A stretch of DNA of 64,000 nucleotides from Caldicellulosiruptor owensensis OL (GCF_000166335.1 NC_014657.1:1594501-1658500); one strand, 5' to 3'; counted from the first letter of the stretch, positions 26,068-35,613 are shown. Translations and numbers: made by a program. The notes: generated by a model from the sequence alone, not told the origin.

Positions 26068-27113
26068 CTTCCAGGCATTATAATGTTTTTTATGTCATTG
26101 AAGGTAACAATTATAAGCAAAAACAGAAGAAGTACAAAACCAATTGTGTGAATCAGTGCTTCTTTTTCTCTATTAAAAGGTTTTCTTGCCACAGCTTCGT
26201 ACAAATAAAACACAAGCCTGCTGCCATCTAAAGCAGGAAATGGGATGAGATTTATAACACCCAAATTTACTGAAATTAACTGCATAAGCCACAGAATATT
26301 TAAAAGCCCACTCAGCACGCTCTGTTTAAATCCGACATTTGCAGCCTCGCCAATTGTCTTTACCATACCAACAGGTCCCATAATCTCAGATGCCGATACC
26401 CTTCCTGTTATCATCAGCACAACACTGTATATGGTCCCTTTTATCTCAGCATATGTCCCAAACACTCCATAATATATGCTATCAAAAAAGTTTTTTCGTG
26501 ATATTTTTGAAGCAATTCCTATTCGTTTTGTTTTTGTATTCGGGTCATACTTAGGCATAACCCTGAAAATATATTGTTTACCATCTCTTAAAACCTTTAT
26601 CTCTACTTCTCTATCTTTGTAAAGCATATTGTGAACAGCCAAATAAAAACTTACCTGATCCCAGACGTAAACTCTATTTTTGTCAAGCGCAACAATCCTA
26701 TCACCACTTCTTATCCCAGCCTCATATGCAGGCATGTTTGGCTCCACCCTACCAATGGTGTTGGTCCCAAAACCAATAAAATAACCAATCCCCATCATGA
26801 TTATTATGGCAAGAATAAAATTCATAACAGGTCCCATTAAAACCATCAAAATTCTTTTGTAAACCTTTGCGTTATTAAGTGCCCGTGGATGATCAATATC
26901 CTTGTCTTCACCAAGAGGCTTTACATACCCTCCTATTAAAAACGCCCTCACAGAATATTCGGTTTCTTTTCCCTTTATACTAAAGAGTTTGGGACCAAAC
27001 CCAATGGCAAACTCTTCAACAAGTACACCTGAAAGTTTACATACAATAAAATGTCCAAATTCATGAACAAGTATCACTATTGTCAGCACAATCAAAGCCA
27101 GTATAAGATTCAT
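26064..27113 (-). CDS. rseP: Site-2 intramembrane metalloprotease RseP
   Basis: A 349-residue M50 protease with four membrane segments. The zinc motif HEFGH is at about residue 17, a PDZ domain spans about 120-200 (AGIRSGDRIVALD) and the LDG zinc ligand is in PFPALDGSRLVF. It cleaves transmembrane segments of anti-sigma factors and signal-peptide remnants. In Bacillus the orthologue RasP acts on RsiW and FtsL. The start ATG overlaps the dxr stop (TAATG). No anti-sigma factor gene is present in the window. Confidence 0.95.
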   Translation of the reverse strand: MNLILALIVLTIVILVHEFGHFIVCKLSGVLVEEFAIGFGPKLFSIKGKETEYSVRAFLIGGYVKPLGEDKDIDHPRALNNAKVYKRILMVLMGPVMNFILAIIIMMGIGYFIGFGTNTIGRVEPNMPAYEAGIRSGDRIVALDKNRVYVWDQVSFYLAVHNMLYKDREVEIKVLRDGKQYIFRVMPKYDPNTKTKRIGIASKISRKNFFDSIYYGVFGTYAEIKGTIYSVVLMITGRVSASEIMGPVGMVKTIGEAANVGFKQSVLSGLLNILWLMQLISVNLGVINLIPFPALDGSRLVFYLYEAVARKPFNREKEALIHTIGFVLLLFLLIIVTFNDIKNIIMPGR

Positions 27114-28279
27114 TAGTTTTTCTCACCTTCCACAAGATTTTTAAACTTCTGCCTTGCCTCTGCGTCGATTTCCAAAATGTCTTGAATGGATTCCACCTTT
27201 TGCTCTCTGTGTCTTTCAATAATTTTAGTTACATAGTTCATAATATCAACAAAGCCAATTTTCCTTTCCAAGAAATATTTTACAGCCTCCTCATTGGCAG
27301 CGTTTAGCACAATCGGGTAACTTTCTCCTTTTTTTGCACACTCATATGCAATTTTGAGCAAAAAGAATGTATCAAAATCAGGTTCTTCAAATGTAAGATT
27401 TTTTATTTTTGTAAGCTCGAGTGGCATAACTATTTCTCTGCTTCTTTCAGGAAAAGTAAGCGCATACTCAATCGGAAGGCGCATATCAGGATAAGATAGC
27501 TGTGCTTTTATAGCCCCATCAACAAATTCAACCATTGAATGAACAATACTCTGAGGATGTATAACAACATCAATATCATCACATCTTTTATCAAAGAAAA
27601 ACATGGCTTCTATCACTTCAAAGCCTTTGTTTATAAGCGTTGCAGAATCAACTGTGATTTTCTTGCCCATGTTCCATGTAGGATGCTTCAGCACATCTTC
27701 CACATTGACACTTTGCAAGTCTTTGAGTTTTTTGCCTCTGAAAGGCCCTCCCGATGCTGTGAGAATTATCTTTTTTACATTTTTTTTGTCTTCACCTACT
27801 AGGCACTGAAAAATAGCACTGTGCTCTGAATCAACAGGAATAAGAAGAGGGAGAGAATCTTTTGCTTGTTTTTGGGAAAGAATCCTTTTTATAATCTTTC
27901 CACCTGTCACAAGTGTCTCTTTGTTAGCAAGAGCAACTCTTTTGCCTGCCAAAATAGCCTCAACTGTCGGCACTAAACCAGATACACCAACAAGAGCATT
28001 TACGATCAAATCTGCTGCTGGATATGTTGCAACACTAATTAGTCCTTTCTGACCTGCTACAACTATCTTATCAGGAAAATTTTCTTTCAATATAGCATAG
28101 TATTTCTCATCTACAATACATAAAATGTCAGGGTTAAGCTCTCTTGCTTGCTTAATCAAAAGATCTACATTTTTGTTCGCTGAAAGACCCACAACTCTAA
28201 TTCCAAGTTTTTTAGCAACATCTATTGTCTGAACACCTATGGACCCGGTTGACCCTAAGATGCATATCTTTTTTGTCAT
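27113..28279 (-). CDS. dxr: 1-deoxy-D-xylulose 5-phosphate reductoisomerase
   Basis: A 388-residue DXR, the NADPH-dependent first committed enzyme of the MEP isoprenoid pathway. ILGSTGSIGVQTIDV is the nucleotide-binding loop, GKRVALANKETLV lies at about 93-105, and the metal ligands are in PVDSEHSAIFQ and around NKGFEVIEA. It has AGGGGCG upstream and lies 26 bases after cdsA. The MEP route to undecaprenyl phosphate links it to uppS and cdsA in the same operon. Confidence 0.97.
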   Translation of the reverse strand: MTKKICILGSTGSIGVQTIDVAKKLGIRVVGLSANKNVDLLIKQARELNPDILCIVDEKYYAILKENFPDKIVVAGQKGLISVATYPAADLIVNALVGVSGLVPTVEAILAGKRVALANKETLVTGGKIIKRILSQKQAKDSLPLLIPVDSEHSAIFQCLVGEDKKNVKKIILTASGGPFRGKKLKDLQSVNVEDVLKHPTWNMGKKITVDSATLINKGFEVIEAMFFFDKRCDDIDVVIHPQSIVHSMVEFVDGAIKAQLSYPDMRLPIEYALTFPERSREIVMPLELTKIKNLTFEEPDFDTFFLLKIAYECAKKGESYPIVLNAANEEAVKYFLERKIGFVDIMNYVTKIIERHREQKVESIQDILEIDAEARQKFKNLVEGEKN

Positions 28280-28305
28280 TTACTTCGCCCCTTTAAAAGC
28301 AATAA

Positions 28306-29091
28306 TTAAAATAACCCAAATTTTGCAAGAAAATAGATTATTGGTGTGACCATAATTAAGCTGTCAAACCTGTCAAGCACACCACCGTGACCTGGTAAAA
28401 TAAAACCAAAGTCTTTTTTCTGCTGCTGTCTTTTTAGCATTGAAGCAAACAAATCACCTGTATGGGCAATTATAGACAATATTATACCTTCCACTGTGCT
28501 TACAAATAAGGTTTGTAAATCAAAATTCTTGTTAGAAAAAACAAACTGATAAAACCAAACAGCAACCATACCTCCAACCATTGCTCCAAAAAAGCCTTCT
28601 AAACTTTTCTTAGGACTTATATTACTCCATATTCTCCTTTTGCCAAGTGCAAGACCAGCAAAATACGCAAAAGTATCTGAAAGCCAGCATATAAGATATG
28701 GTAGCCATATTAATCTTTTTCCACTTTCAAATTCATCCAAAAGCACTAAAAACAATATAGGAAAAACTATATAAATGAAAGAAAACATAACATAAATTAT
28801 ATTTTGCGAAGCTATCCTGTTTTTAAAGCTTTCTATAAGGGCAAGTAGAAAAAGAAGCATAAATAAAACAAACATTTTGTTACCAATATTAACATCACTG
28901 AGAACAACAATGCAGCTCAATGCTATGCTCAAATATAGCATATATCTTTCTATCTTAAACAAATTGAAAAATTCATACAGAGCAACTGCTGCAACAAGAG
29001 CACCAAAAATCTTTAGCCAAATACCACCAAGAAAATTTGCCAAAGCTACCAACGTTATTCCCCAGATAGCAGTGATTATTCTCTGTTTCAT
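28306..29091 (-). CDS. cdsA: Phosphatidate cytidylyltransferase
   Basis: A 261-residue polytopic enzyme with about seven membrane segments. It makes CDP-diacylglycerol from phosphatidic acid and CTP. The C-terminal signature runs ...KRQQQKKDFG, then LPGHGGVLDRFDSLIM, with the conserved aspartates. I prefer the ATG at 29091 (MKQRIITAIWG) behind GGAGGAAATAGG to the longer frame at 29127, which would overlap uppS and lacks a site. It follows uppS by 19 bases. Confidence 0.95.
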   Translation of the reverse strand: MKQRIITAIWGITLVALANFLGGIWLKIFGALVAAVALYEFFNLFKIERYMLYLSIALSCIVVLSDVNIGNKMFVLFMLLFLLALIESFKNRIASQNIIYVMFSFIYIVFPILFLVLLDEFESGKRLIWLPYLICWLSDTFAYFAGLALGKRRIWSNISPKKSLEGFFGAMVGGMVAVWFYQFVFSNKNFDLQTLFVSTVEGIILSIIAHTGDLFASMLKRQQQKKDFGFILPGHGGVLDRFDSLIMVTPIIYFLAKFGLF

Positions 29092-29110
29092 CCTATTTCC
29101 TCCAAAAAGG

Positions 29111-29857
29111 CTATTTAACCCCGCCAAATCTTCTGTCTCTTTTTTGATAATCTTCGATAGCCTTTAAAAGATGCTCCTTTTTGAAGTCTGGCCATAGGAC
29201 ATTCGAAAACCAAAATTCTGTATATGATATCTGCCATAAAAGAAAGTTTGAAACCCTCATCTCTCCACTCGGTCTTATCAAAAGGTCAGGATCAGGAATA
29301 TCATATGTGTAAAGGTATTTTTTAAAGAGCTCTTCATCAACATCTTCGATATCAATTTTACCATTCTTTATGTCCAAAGCCAAATTTTTTACCGCATTTA
29401 TTATTTCCTGTCTTCCACCATAATTGAGGGCTATAACAACACAAAGTCCACGTTTGTCTTTAGTCCTTCCTTCAGCACTTATAATCCTTTCTTGAATATC
29501 TTTATCAAGTTTTGAAATATCCCCTATAACCTTGATTCTTATCTGGGTCTTTTTTATAAGGTTTTCTATCTCTGTATCAAAGAATTCTCTCAAAAGATTC
29601 ATAAGATTTTCAACTTCATCTTTAGGCCTTTTCCAGTTTTCTGTCGAAAAAGCGTAAACTGTAAGGTACTTTAATCCTATTTCATCAGCAAAAAGGACTA
29701 TCTCTTTTAGCTTCTGCGCACCAAACCTGTGCCCCGCCGAGCGTGGAAGACCTCTTTTTTTTGCCCATCTTCCATTTCCATCCATAATAATTGCAATGTG
29801 CTGTGGCATCTTTTCTTTTTCTATTTTTATTTTTTTTCTTTTCAAAAATTCTAACAT
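29111..29857 (-). CDS. uppS: Undecaprenyl diphosphate synthase
   Basis: A 248-residue cis-prenyltransferase that builds undecaprenyl diphosphate, the carrier for wall polymers. Motifs: AIIMDGNGRWAKKRGL with the catalytic Asp, GHRFGAQKL, YAFSTENWKRP, and DLLIRPSGEMRVSNFL with the terminal LWQISYTEFWF. The ATG at 29857 follows GGAG. It starts a run of lipid and isoprenoid genes in the order found across Firmicutes and is separated from frr by a terminator-like hairpin. Confidence 0.97.
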   Translation of the reverse strand: MLEFLKRKKIKIEKEKMPQHIAIIMDGNGRWAKKRGLPRSAGHRFGAQKLKEIVLFADEIGLKYLTVYAFSTENWKRPKDEVENLMNLLREFFDTEIENLIKKTQIRIKVIGDISKLDKDIQERIISAEGRTKDKRGLCVVIALNYGGRQEIINAVKNLALDIKNGKIDIEDVDEELFKKYLYTYDIPDPDLLIRPSGEMRVSNFLLWQISYTEFWFSNVLWPDFKKEHLLKAIEDYQKRDRRFGGVK

Positions 29858-29883
29858 TTGACTCCATACTCCCTTTTTATTGA

Positions 29884-29911
29884 TTAAAAAAATAACGGGG
29901 TTGCTGCCCCG
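29884..29911 (-). terminator. Hairpin terminator after frr
   Basis: CGGGG/CCCCG stem with a 6-base loop (29896-29911), then TTATTTTTTT on the minus strand. It would separate pyrH-frr from the uppS operon, although some read-through is likely because no other promoter is obvious. Confidence 0.75.
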
Positions 29912-29949
29912 CCAAACCCTTCAAAATTCTTACTATCGTTGCTAAAAGT

Positions 29950-30504
29950 CTATACTTCCATAATCTCCTTTTCCTTTGCACTCAAAAGTTTCTCAATTTG
30001 CTCTATGTATTTGTCGTGAAGTTTTTGGACATCCTCTTCGGCATCTTTGAGATCATCTTCTGTAATTTCATTGTTCTTTTTCATTTTTTTGTACTCATCA
30101 AGCGCCTCTCTTCTTATGTTCCTGATTGCCACCTTTGCATCTTCAGCCATCTTTTTGACCTGTTTTACAAGTTCTTTTCTTCTTTCTTCTGTGAGTTCAG
30201 GGAAAATAAGTCTTATAACCTTTCCATCATTTGTTGGATTTACTCCAAGGTCAGACTTTTGAATGGCTTTTTCAATTTCTTTGAGCATTCTTGCTTCCCA
30301 TGGCTGGATAACAATCATTCTCGCTTCGGGAACGGTTATGCTTGCAACCTGCGGAATGGGAGTTGGAACCCCATAATAGTCAACCATCACCTTGTCCAGA
30401 ATATGAGGATTTGCTCTTCCTGCTCTGACTGTAGCAAACTCCTCTTTTAACGTCTCAATTGCCTTTTTCATCTTCTCCTCTGCAACCTGAATAGGTTCTG
30501 CCAT
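29950..30504 (-). CDS. frr: Ribosome recycling factor
   Basis: A 184-residue RRF, which with EF-G splits post-termination ribosomes. It has the usual pattern: VRAGRANPHILDKVMVDYYG near residue 27, PIPQVASITVPEARMIVIQP, and the helical end KYIEQIEKLLSAKEKEIMEV. AAGGAGG lies 9 bases before the ATG. It follows pyrH with a gap of one base. Confidence 0.98.
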   Translation of the reverse strand: MAEPIQVAEEKMKKAIETLKEEFATVRAGRANPHILDKVMVDYYGVPTPIPQVASITVPEARMIVIQPWEARMLKEIEKAIQKSDLGVNPTNDGKVIRLIFPELTEERRKELVKQVKKMAEDAKVAIRNIRREALDEYKKMKKNNEITEDDLKDAEEDVQKLHDKYIEQIEKLLSAKEKEIMEV

Positions 30505-30505
30505 T

Positions 30506-31225
30506 TTACTTTGCCTCCTTTACATTTACAATTGTTCCTATGTTTTCGCCCATAACAGCCTTGAGAATATTTCCTTTTGCAAGCTCAAACACCAAAATAG
30601 GAATTTCATTGTCCATGCACATAGATGTTGCTGTTGAGTCCATAACCTCAAGTCGCTGATTGATGACATCTAAGTAAGTGATAAAGTCATACTTTTTAGC
30701 ATTTGGATTTTTCTTCGGGTCACTGTCATAAACACCATCTACTTTTTTTGCAAGAAGTATTGCTTCTGCTTCAATCTCAGCAGCACGCAAAGCTGCAGCA
30801 GTGTCTGTTGAGAAGAAAGGATTGCCTGTACCACAAGCAAAAATCACAACCCTTCCCTTTTCCAGATGGCGAATTGCCCGGCGTCGGATGTACGGTTCTG
30901 CAATCTGTCTCATCTCTATTGCGCTCTGAACTCTTGTCGGAATGCCTCTTTTTTCAAGAATGCTCTGAAGTGCAAGTGAATTAATAACAGTTGCAAGCAT
31001 TCCCATATAGTCGGCTGTTGCCCTGTCTATGTGTTCAGCACTTCTTCCTCTGAAGAAGTTGCCTCCACCAACTACAATAGCAACTTCTACCCCAAGCTCC
31101 CTTACCTTTTCAATCTCATCACAGATGGTTTCAACAACCTGCCAGTCAATTCCAAAACCCTTTTCACCGCCCAAAGCTTCACCACTTAATTTTAATATTA
31201 CCCTTTTGTACTTTGGATTAACCAT
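30506..31225 (-). CDS. pyrH: UMP kinase
   Basis: A 239-residue amino-acid-kinase-fold enzyme that makes UDP from [17 protein letters not shown] is the phosphate loop, [11 protein letters not shown] binds substrate and the [16 protein letters not shown] stretch binds UMP/ATP. It begins a pyrH-frr unit with its own predicted promoter, downstream of the rpsB-tsf terminator. Confidence 0.98.
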   Translation of the reverse strand: MVNPKYKRVILKLSGEALGGEKGFGIDWQVVETICDEIEKVRELGVEVAIVVGGGNFFRGRSAEHIDRATADYMGMLATVINSLALQSILEKRGIPTRVQSAIEMRQIAEPYIRRRAIRHLEKGRVVIFACGTGNPFFSTDTAAALRAAEIEAEAILLAKKVDGVYDSDPKKNPNAKKYDFITYLDVINQRLEVMDSTATSMCMDNEIPILVFELAKGNILKAVMGENIGTIVNVKEAK

Positions 31226-31252
31226 CTTTATCTTCTCCTTCTTTACGATAAT

Positions 31253-31282
31253 ATTTTACAAACAAACCTGCCCGCATATCAA
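31253..31282 (-). promoter_or_regulatory. Predicted SigA promoter of pyrH
   Basis: TTGATA (-35) and TAAAAT (-10) with an 18-base spacer on the minus strand, 28 bases upstream of the pyrH ATG. Confidence 0.65.
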
Positions 31283-31296
31283 GAGTTTTTGCTCAA

Positions 31297-31336
31297 AAAA
31301 AGGGAACACCACTTTTCAATAAAATAGTGTTCCCTT
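31297..31336 (-). terminator. Terminator after tsf
   Basis: AGGGAACACTATTTT pairs with AAAAGTGGTGTTCCCT in a long stem with one bulge, followed by TTTTTT on the minus strand. Confidence 0.85.
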
Positions 31337-31356
31337 CCACTGCCATATTTAAAATT

Positions 31357-31971
31357 TTAGCATGAAGCAGCCTTTTCAATTCCTTCTCCTCTTTCAAATC
31401 TTGCAAATCTTCTTATAACAATATTTTCGCCAATTTTTGCAATTTTTTCTGTGAGCAAGTCTTTTATCTTCATATCAGGGTTTTTAATCCAAGGCTGCTC
31501 AAGCAAGCAAACCTCTTCAAAGAACTTTTCAAGTCTACCCTCAACAATTCTGTCAACAACATTTTCTGGTTTTCCTTCATTCAAAGCCTGCTGTCTTAAA
31601 ATTGCCTTTTCTTTTTCAATTACCTCTGGAGGCACCTCTTCTCTTGAAACATACTTAGGATTTGCTGCTGCAATCTGCATAGCAATGTCCTTTGCAAATT
31701 GTCTAAACTCCTCATTTCTTGCAACAAAGTCTGTCTCGCAATTTATCTCTACCAAAACACCAATTCTACCGTTTCCATGAATATAACTTTCAACAATACC
31801 TTCTGCTGCAACACGTGAAGCCTTCTTTGCTGCTTTTGCAAAACCTCTTTCTCTCAAAAGTTCTATTGCCTTGTCCATATCGCCGCCTGCATCTTCTAAA
31901 GCCTTTTTGCAGTCCATCATACCAGCACCTGTTTTTTCTCTGAGCTCCTTCACCATCTCAGCAGTAATCAT
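31357..31971 (-). CDS. tsf: Elongation factor Ts
   Basis: A 204-residue EF-Ts, the nucleotide exchange factor for EF-Tu. The N-terminal UBA-like domain has [20 protein letters not shown] and the core has [16 protein letters not shown]. It is the short form of about 200 residues with a single core subdomain repeat, as in several thermophilic bacteria. AGGAGGG precedes the ATG. It follows rpsB by 38 bases, and a strong terminator closes the unit. Confidence 0.98.
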   Translation of the reverse strand: MITAEMVKELREKTGAGMMDCKKALEDAGGDMDKAIELLRERGFAKAAKKASRVAAEGIVESYIHGNGRIGVLVEINCETDFVARNEEFRQFAKDIAMQIAAANPKYVSREEVPPEVIEKEKAILRQQALNEGKPENVVDRIVEGRLEKFFEEVCLLEQPWIKNPDMKIKDLLTEKIAKIGENIVIRRFARFERGEGIEKAASC

Positions 31972-32009
31972 GAAAAATCCCTCCTACAATTGTTTGATAA
32001 AAAAACATA

Positions 32010-32786
32010 TTATTCTTCATCTATGTCATCATCAGCTGTTATCTCTACCTGTCCAGACGCTTTATCTGCCTCTTGAGATGAAGTATTAGCAGGTGTAAAC
32101 TGCTCACCTTCTCTTCCCTCAATCACAGCATCTGCAATTTTAGATGTGATGAGCTTTACGGCACGGATTGCATCATCATTTCCAGGAATTACATAGTCAA
32201 TCTCGTCAGGATCGCAGTTTGTATCGACAATCGCAACTATTGGAATCCCAAGCTTTCTTGCCTCAAGCACGGCATTTCTTTCTTTTCGTGGATCAACAAT
32301 GTACAAGATGTCAGGAATGCGTGGCATGTTCTGAATACCACCAAGATACTTCAAAAGTCTTTCTTTTTCTTTCCTCAAGAGATTTACTTCTTTCTTGGGC
32401 AGAACATCAAATGTGCCGTCCTCTTCCATTCGCTGGAGCTCTTTTAACCTTTCTATTCTTGTCTTGATTGTTCTGAAGTTGGTTAAAAGCCCACCAAGCC
32501 ATCGTTGATTGATGTAAAACATTCCGCATCTTTCTGCCTCTTCTTTGATTGTCTCTTGAGCTTGCTTTTTTGTTCCAACAAATAGGACAATCTTGCCCTC
32601 TGCTACCTGAGACTTTACAAACTCATAAGCTTCGTCCATTTTCTTTACTGTCTTTTGAAGGTCAATGATATAAATCCCATTTCTTTCAGTAAAGATATAC
32701 TCAGCCATCTTGGGATTCCATCTGCGTGTCTGATGACCAAAATGCACACCTGCTTCAAGAAGCTGTTTCATAGTTAAAACTGGCAT
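32010..32786 (-). CDS. rpsB: Ribosomal protein S2
   Basis: A 258-residue S2. Typical stretches are [51 protein letters not shown] and PVDT-like [20 protein letters not shown]. The C-terminal tail (about 228-258) is acidic and variable. The ATG has GGGAGG upstream. A promoter and a structured leader precede it, suggesting feedback control of the rpsB-tsf operon. Confidence 0.98.
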   Translation of the reverse strand: MPVLTMKQLLEAGVHFGHQTRRWNPKMAEYIFTERNGIYIIDLQKTVKKMDEAYEFVKSQVAEGKIVLFVGTKKQAQETIKEEAERCGMFYINQRWLGGLLTNFRTIKTRIERLKELQRMEEDGTFDVLPKKEVNLLRKEKERLLKYLGGIQNMPRIPDILYIVDPRKERNAVLEARKLGIPIVAIVDTNCDPDEIDYVIPGNDDAIRAVKLITSKIADAVIEGREGEQFTPANTSSQEADKASGQVEITADDDIDEE

Positions 32787-32820
32787 CTTCTTTTTACCTC
32801 CCTCAATTCGGTTTTTCTTC

Positions 32821-32872
32821 GAGCCGGATAATAAGAAGGCTTCTTATGCCTTCCACCGAAGATTTCCGACTC
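32821..32872 (-). promoter_or_regulatory. Structured leader of rpsB, possible autoregulatory RNA
   Basis: On the minus strand GAGTCGG pairs with CCGGCTC (7 bp, one G-T) as an outer stem, enclosing an inner GAAGGC/GCCTTC stem (6 bp). The structure starts about 24 bases after the -10 box, ends 34 bases before the rpsB start, and is not followed by a T run, so it is not a terminator. S2 leaders that repress their own operon are known in other bacteria; that this is one is inference. Confidence 0.5.
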
Positions 32873-32895
32873 TGCTTTTTTACAAAGCCGAGAAT

Positions 32896-32924
32896 ATTAT
32901 AACATAGGTTTATATTAATCACAA
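32896..32924 (-). promoter_or_regulatory. Predicted SigA promoter of rpsB-tsf
   Basis: TTGTGA (-35, 32919-32924) and TATAAT (-10, 32896-32901) with a 17-base spacer on the minus strand. Confidence 0.75.
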
Positions 32925-33004
32925 GACAATATTGTTTTTTTGCAAAAATTTTTATATAATCATATCTGCAAAACCCCCCAAATTTTATTTTGAAGGTCTA
33001 TATC

Positions 33005-33045
33005 CAAAAAAAGAGGTCATGGCAAGTTGCCGTGACCTCTTTTTC
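33005..33045 (-). terminator. Strong terminator after the nucleotide-sugar dehydrogenase gene
   Basis: AAAGAGGTCATGGCAA (33010-33025) and TTGCCGTGACCTCTTT (33027-33042) form a 16-bp stem with one wobble pair and T runs on both strands. It lies directly after the stop of the minus-strand gene. Confidence 0.85.
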
Positions 33046-33046
33046 T

Positions 33047-34327
33047 TTATATCTTCTCCAGCACAAATCCCTTTTCTTTTGCATCATTGTAAGAAAACAC
33101 ATTTCGTGTATCAATAATAATTGCCTCAGAAGGAGGAATGTACTCAAAAATTTCTTCAAACTCTATCCCATGCTGCTTTGCCAAAATCAAAACAAGCTGT
33201 ACATCTTTCAAAGTCTCTTGCAAGCTGCTGACTTTAAAATCATATTCGGTTTTTACCGCAGGGTCAAACGCTTTAACCTCAACGCCTCGAGCTTGTAAGA
33301 TTTTAATTATTTCAATAGCTGGGCTGAGCCTGTCGTCAGAAGAATAATCTTTCATCGCAATGCCAAGCACCGCAACCTTTTTTGAACATTTGTACTTTTC
33401 GATAGTTTTCATAACAAGGTCAGAAATATAACCAGGTATGCCTTCATTAAACATTCTTGCTGTTTTAGAAATTTTTAGCTCAATACCCAGCTCCTGTGCC
33501 TTTGCATCTAAATAATAAAATGCATTAGGGATGCAAAATCCTCCAACCCCAGGTCCAGGATACAAGAGATTTACTCTTTTGTGAGTGTTTGCAACCTTTA
33601 TTACCTCAAATATATCAAGGTTCATCGCCTTTGTAAATCTCTCAAACTCGTTTACCATCGCAATATTTATATCCCTTTGCAGATTCTCTATAACCTTTGC
33701 TGTCTCAACAACTTCAAACGACGATGCAACAATTATCTCCTCTTTACATATCACCTTTATCAAATCAACAGCTCTTCTTACGCTATTTTCACAAAATCCT
33801 GCCAAAGCAGTAGGCATATTTTCAAACTCTTCAAAAGCCTTTCCCTCTGCAATCCTCTCTGAGGCATAGGCCAAATAAAAGTCCTCTCCACATTTCAAGC
33901 CATTCTCTTCTAATATCGGGAGAAATATATTTCTTGTTGTACCCGGCACAACAGTTGAGCGTAAAAGTATTAACTGATTTTTTCTCAAGTTTTTGCTTAT
34001 CTCTTCGGCACATGAAACAAGATAATCAAAATAAGGTTTCCCTCCATAAACAGGAATTGGTACTGTAACTATTATATCGTTCACATTTTCAAGTGCTTTT
34101 CTGTAATCTGTCGTGGGAATAAAGTTTTCATTTTCAAGCTGCTCCTTTAAAATCTCCTGTATAGTCTTCCCTTTGTAACTTTCTAAATGGTGAGTCTCTC
34201 CCTTTTTAAGCTCCTCAACCAATTTTTCATTGCTATCAACACCAAAGACTTTATAACCTTTCATTGCAAACGAAAGAGCAAGGGGAAGACCAACATATCC
34301 AAGTCCAATTACACATACGCTATTCAA
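33047..34327 (-). CDS. Nucleotide-sugar dehydrogenase (UDP-GlcNAc/ManNAc or UDP-Glc type)
   Basis: A 426-residue NAD-dependent dehydrogenase that would oxidise the C6 hydroxyl of a UDP-sugar to a uronate. The Rossmann motif is VIGLGYVGLPLA, the middle helix carries AKVIENLQRDINIA (WecC/WbpA-like), and the catalytic cysteine is in GPGVGGFCIPNAFYYL. The usual CIPxDPxYL reads CIPNAFYYL, so the DP pair is missing. The start is TTG at 34327 with AAGGG 7 bases upstream, overlapping the previous gene by 8 bases. With the TuaH-like transferase it points to an acidic wall polysaccharide such as a teichuronic acid. Confidence 0.85.
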   Translation of the reverse strand: MNSVCVIGLGYVGLPLALSFAMKGYKVFGVDSNEKLVEELKKGETHHLESYKGKTIQEILKEQLENENFIPTTDYRKALENVNDIIVTVPIPVYGGKPYFDYLVSCAEEISKNLRKNQLILLRSTVVPGTTRNIFLPILEENGLKCGEDFYLAYASERIAEGKAFEEFENMPTALAGFCENSVRRAVDLIKVICKEEIIVASSFEVVETAKVIENLQRDINIAMVNEFERFTKAMNLDIFEVIKVANTHKRVNLLYPGPGVGGFCIPNAFYYLDAKAQELGIELKISKTARMFNEGIPGYISDLVMKTIEKYKCSKKVAVLGIAMKDYSSDDRLSPAIEIIKILQARGVEVKAFDPAVKTEYDFKVSSLQETLKDVQLVLILAKQHGIEFEEIFEYIPPSEAIIIDTRNVFSYNDAKEKGFVLEKI

Positions 34328-35486
34328 TGTTTATCCCTTCCCTCTTTAGTATATCAATAATTTCAGCTACTCTGCTATCCCAGGAGGTTTTTTTTGCATA
34401 TTCTATTCTTCTTTCGATCTTTTCAATATCAGGGTTCTGTGCCTCCTGCAGAGCTTGAAAGCACTTTGCAAGCATATCCTCATAGTTTTTGCCAATATAC
34501 ACAACATCAGAAAATTCCTCTACTTGAGGCATATAAGTTGAAACAATTGGTTTTCCGGTTGCCAAATATTCGTAAAACTTTAGCGGACTTACATTCTCTG
34601 ATAGCTTGTTTGTTCTGAATAAATTCAAGCACACATCAAATTGAGAAACATACTGAGGAAGATCCCGGTGGTCAACCCTTCCAAGCAAATAGACATTCTT
34701 TAGCTTTTTTAAAGTGTCAATGTTAACACCAGCGCCCACAGGTCCTATCAAAACAAAAGACCATTCATTTCTTTCTTTTGCCAAATATTCTATAAGCTGA
34801 GTATCAATCCATGTATGGATAACACCTACAAAACCAAAAATAGGATGGGGAATATTCTTCATCTCATCGGGTACAGGTAACCTATTTGAAGCCCTATTAA
34901 AATGTTCGAACTCAGCACCATTTGGCACAAGATATGTGTGAGGATTTAATGGTTTTAGTTTATTATAAAGTCCCTGCGTTGTTGTGAAAACTACACTGCT
35001 TTTTTGAGCAAGCTCATCTTCCATGCGCTCAACTAAAGCTTTGTCAATAAAGCCTTGAAACTCTGAATGTTTGTCTATACAGTCGTAAACTAAAAGACTG
35101 TAAGAAAGATGTTCAAGAAGATCAACCGTGTTTGGCATGTAAGTCCATATTATAGGAGATTTTAAATTAAAGTTTTGATAGATAATTTCTTTAACAAAAT
35201 TTGCTATCATTTTTTGATTGAATTTGTTTATAGCTCTTTTTTTGTTATAAAAAGGAATAATTGGTGGTAGAGCAAATACAAAGAGGTTTTCTTTTATTCT
35301 TTTTGGAGATTTTCTAAATCTTGTGAGGTAAGGTCTCAAACTTGGATCTTTTAATGGACCTATCAGAGTCACAGGTGGGTCTAAATAAAATATTCTACAG
35401 TTTTTTGGCATTCTTTTCATTATCTGTTGCTTGCGTGTTGGTATAGGATCCCACGGCGTTGTTGAAAAACAAATTATATCTATCAT
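34320..35486 (-). CDS. TuaH-like GT-B glycosyltransferase
   Basis: A 388-residue glycosyltransferase with the GT-B fold. The N-terminus FSTTPWDPIPTRKQQIM and the stretch FYLDPPVTLIGP resemble TuaH of teichuronic acid synthesis. A glycosyltransferase group 1 region follows (about 210-375; VGVIHTWIDTQ, LFRTNKLSENVSPLKFYEYL, ATGKPIVST), whose Glu in KFYEYLATGKP is typical for the donor site. It overlaps the dehydrogenase by 8 bases, so both should work on the same polymer. Substrate is not known. Confidence 0.8.
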   Translation of the reverse strand: MIDIICFSTTPWDPIPTRKQQIMKRMPKNCRIFYLDPPVTLIGPLKDPSLRPYLTRFRKSPKRIKENLFVFALPPIIPFYNKKRAINKFNQKMIANFVKEIIYQNFNLKSPIIWTYMPNTVDLLEHLSYSLLVYDCIDKHSEFQGFIDKALVERMEDELAQKSSVVFTTTQGLYNKLKPLNPHTYLVPNGAEFEHFNRASNRLPVPDEMKNIPHPIFGFVGVIHTWIDTQLIEYLAKERNEWSFVLIGPVGAGVNIDTLKKLKNVYLLGRVDHRDLPQYVSQFDVCLNLFRTNKLSENVSPLKFYEYLATGKPIVSTYMPQVEEFSDVVYIGKNYEDMLAKCFQALQEAQNPDIEKIERRIEYAKKTSWDSRVAEIIDILKREGINIE

Positions 35487-35534
35487 CTTTTCTCAGTCCC
35501 TCAATAATCTTTGTTAAATTTTTTTACAAATCTT

Positions 35535-35564
35535 AAGATACAATATTTCTGGCAGCTCAGTCAA
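35535..35564 (-). promoter_or_regulatory. Predicted promoter of the tuaH-like operon
   Basis: TTGACT (35559-35564) and TATCTT (35535-35540), 18-base spacer, minus strand. It is back to back with the plus-strand promoter that starts 20 bases away. Confidence 0.5.
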
Positions 35565-35583
35565 CAAAAAATTCTAAAATCTC

Positions 35584-35613
35584 TTGACCAAGCTCAACAA
35601 TTTGTAATACTAT
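35584..35613 (+). promoter_or_regulatory. Predicted promoter of the DUF4330-like/O-antigen ligase operon
   Basis: TTGACC (35584-35589) and TACTAT (35608-35613), 18-base spacer, plus strand. Confidence 0.5.
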
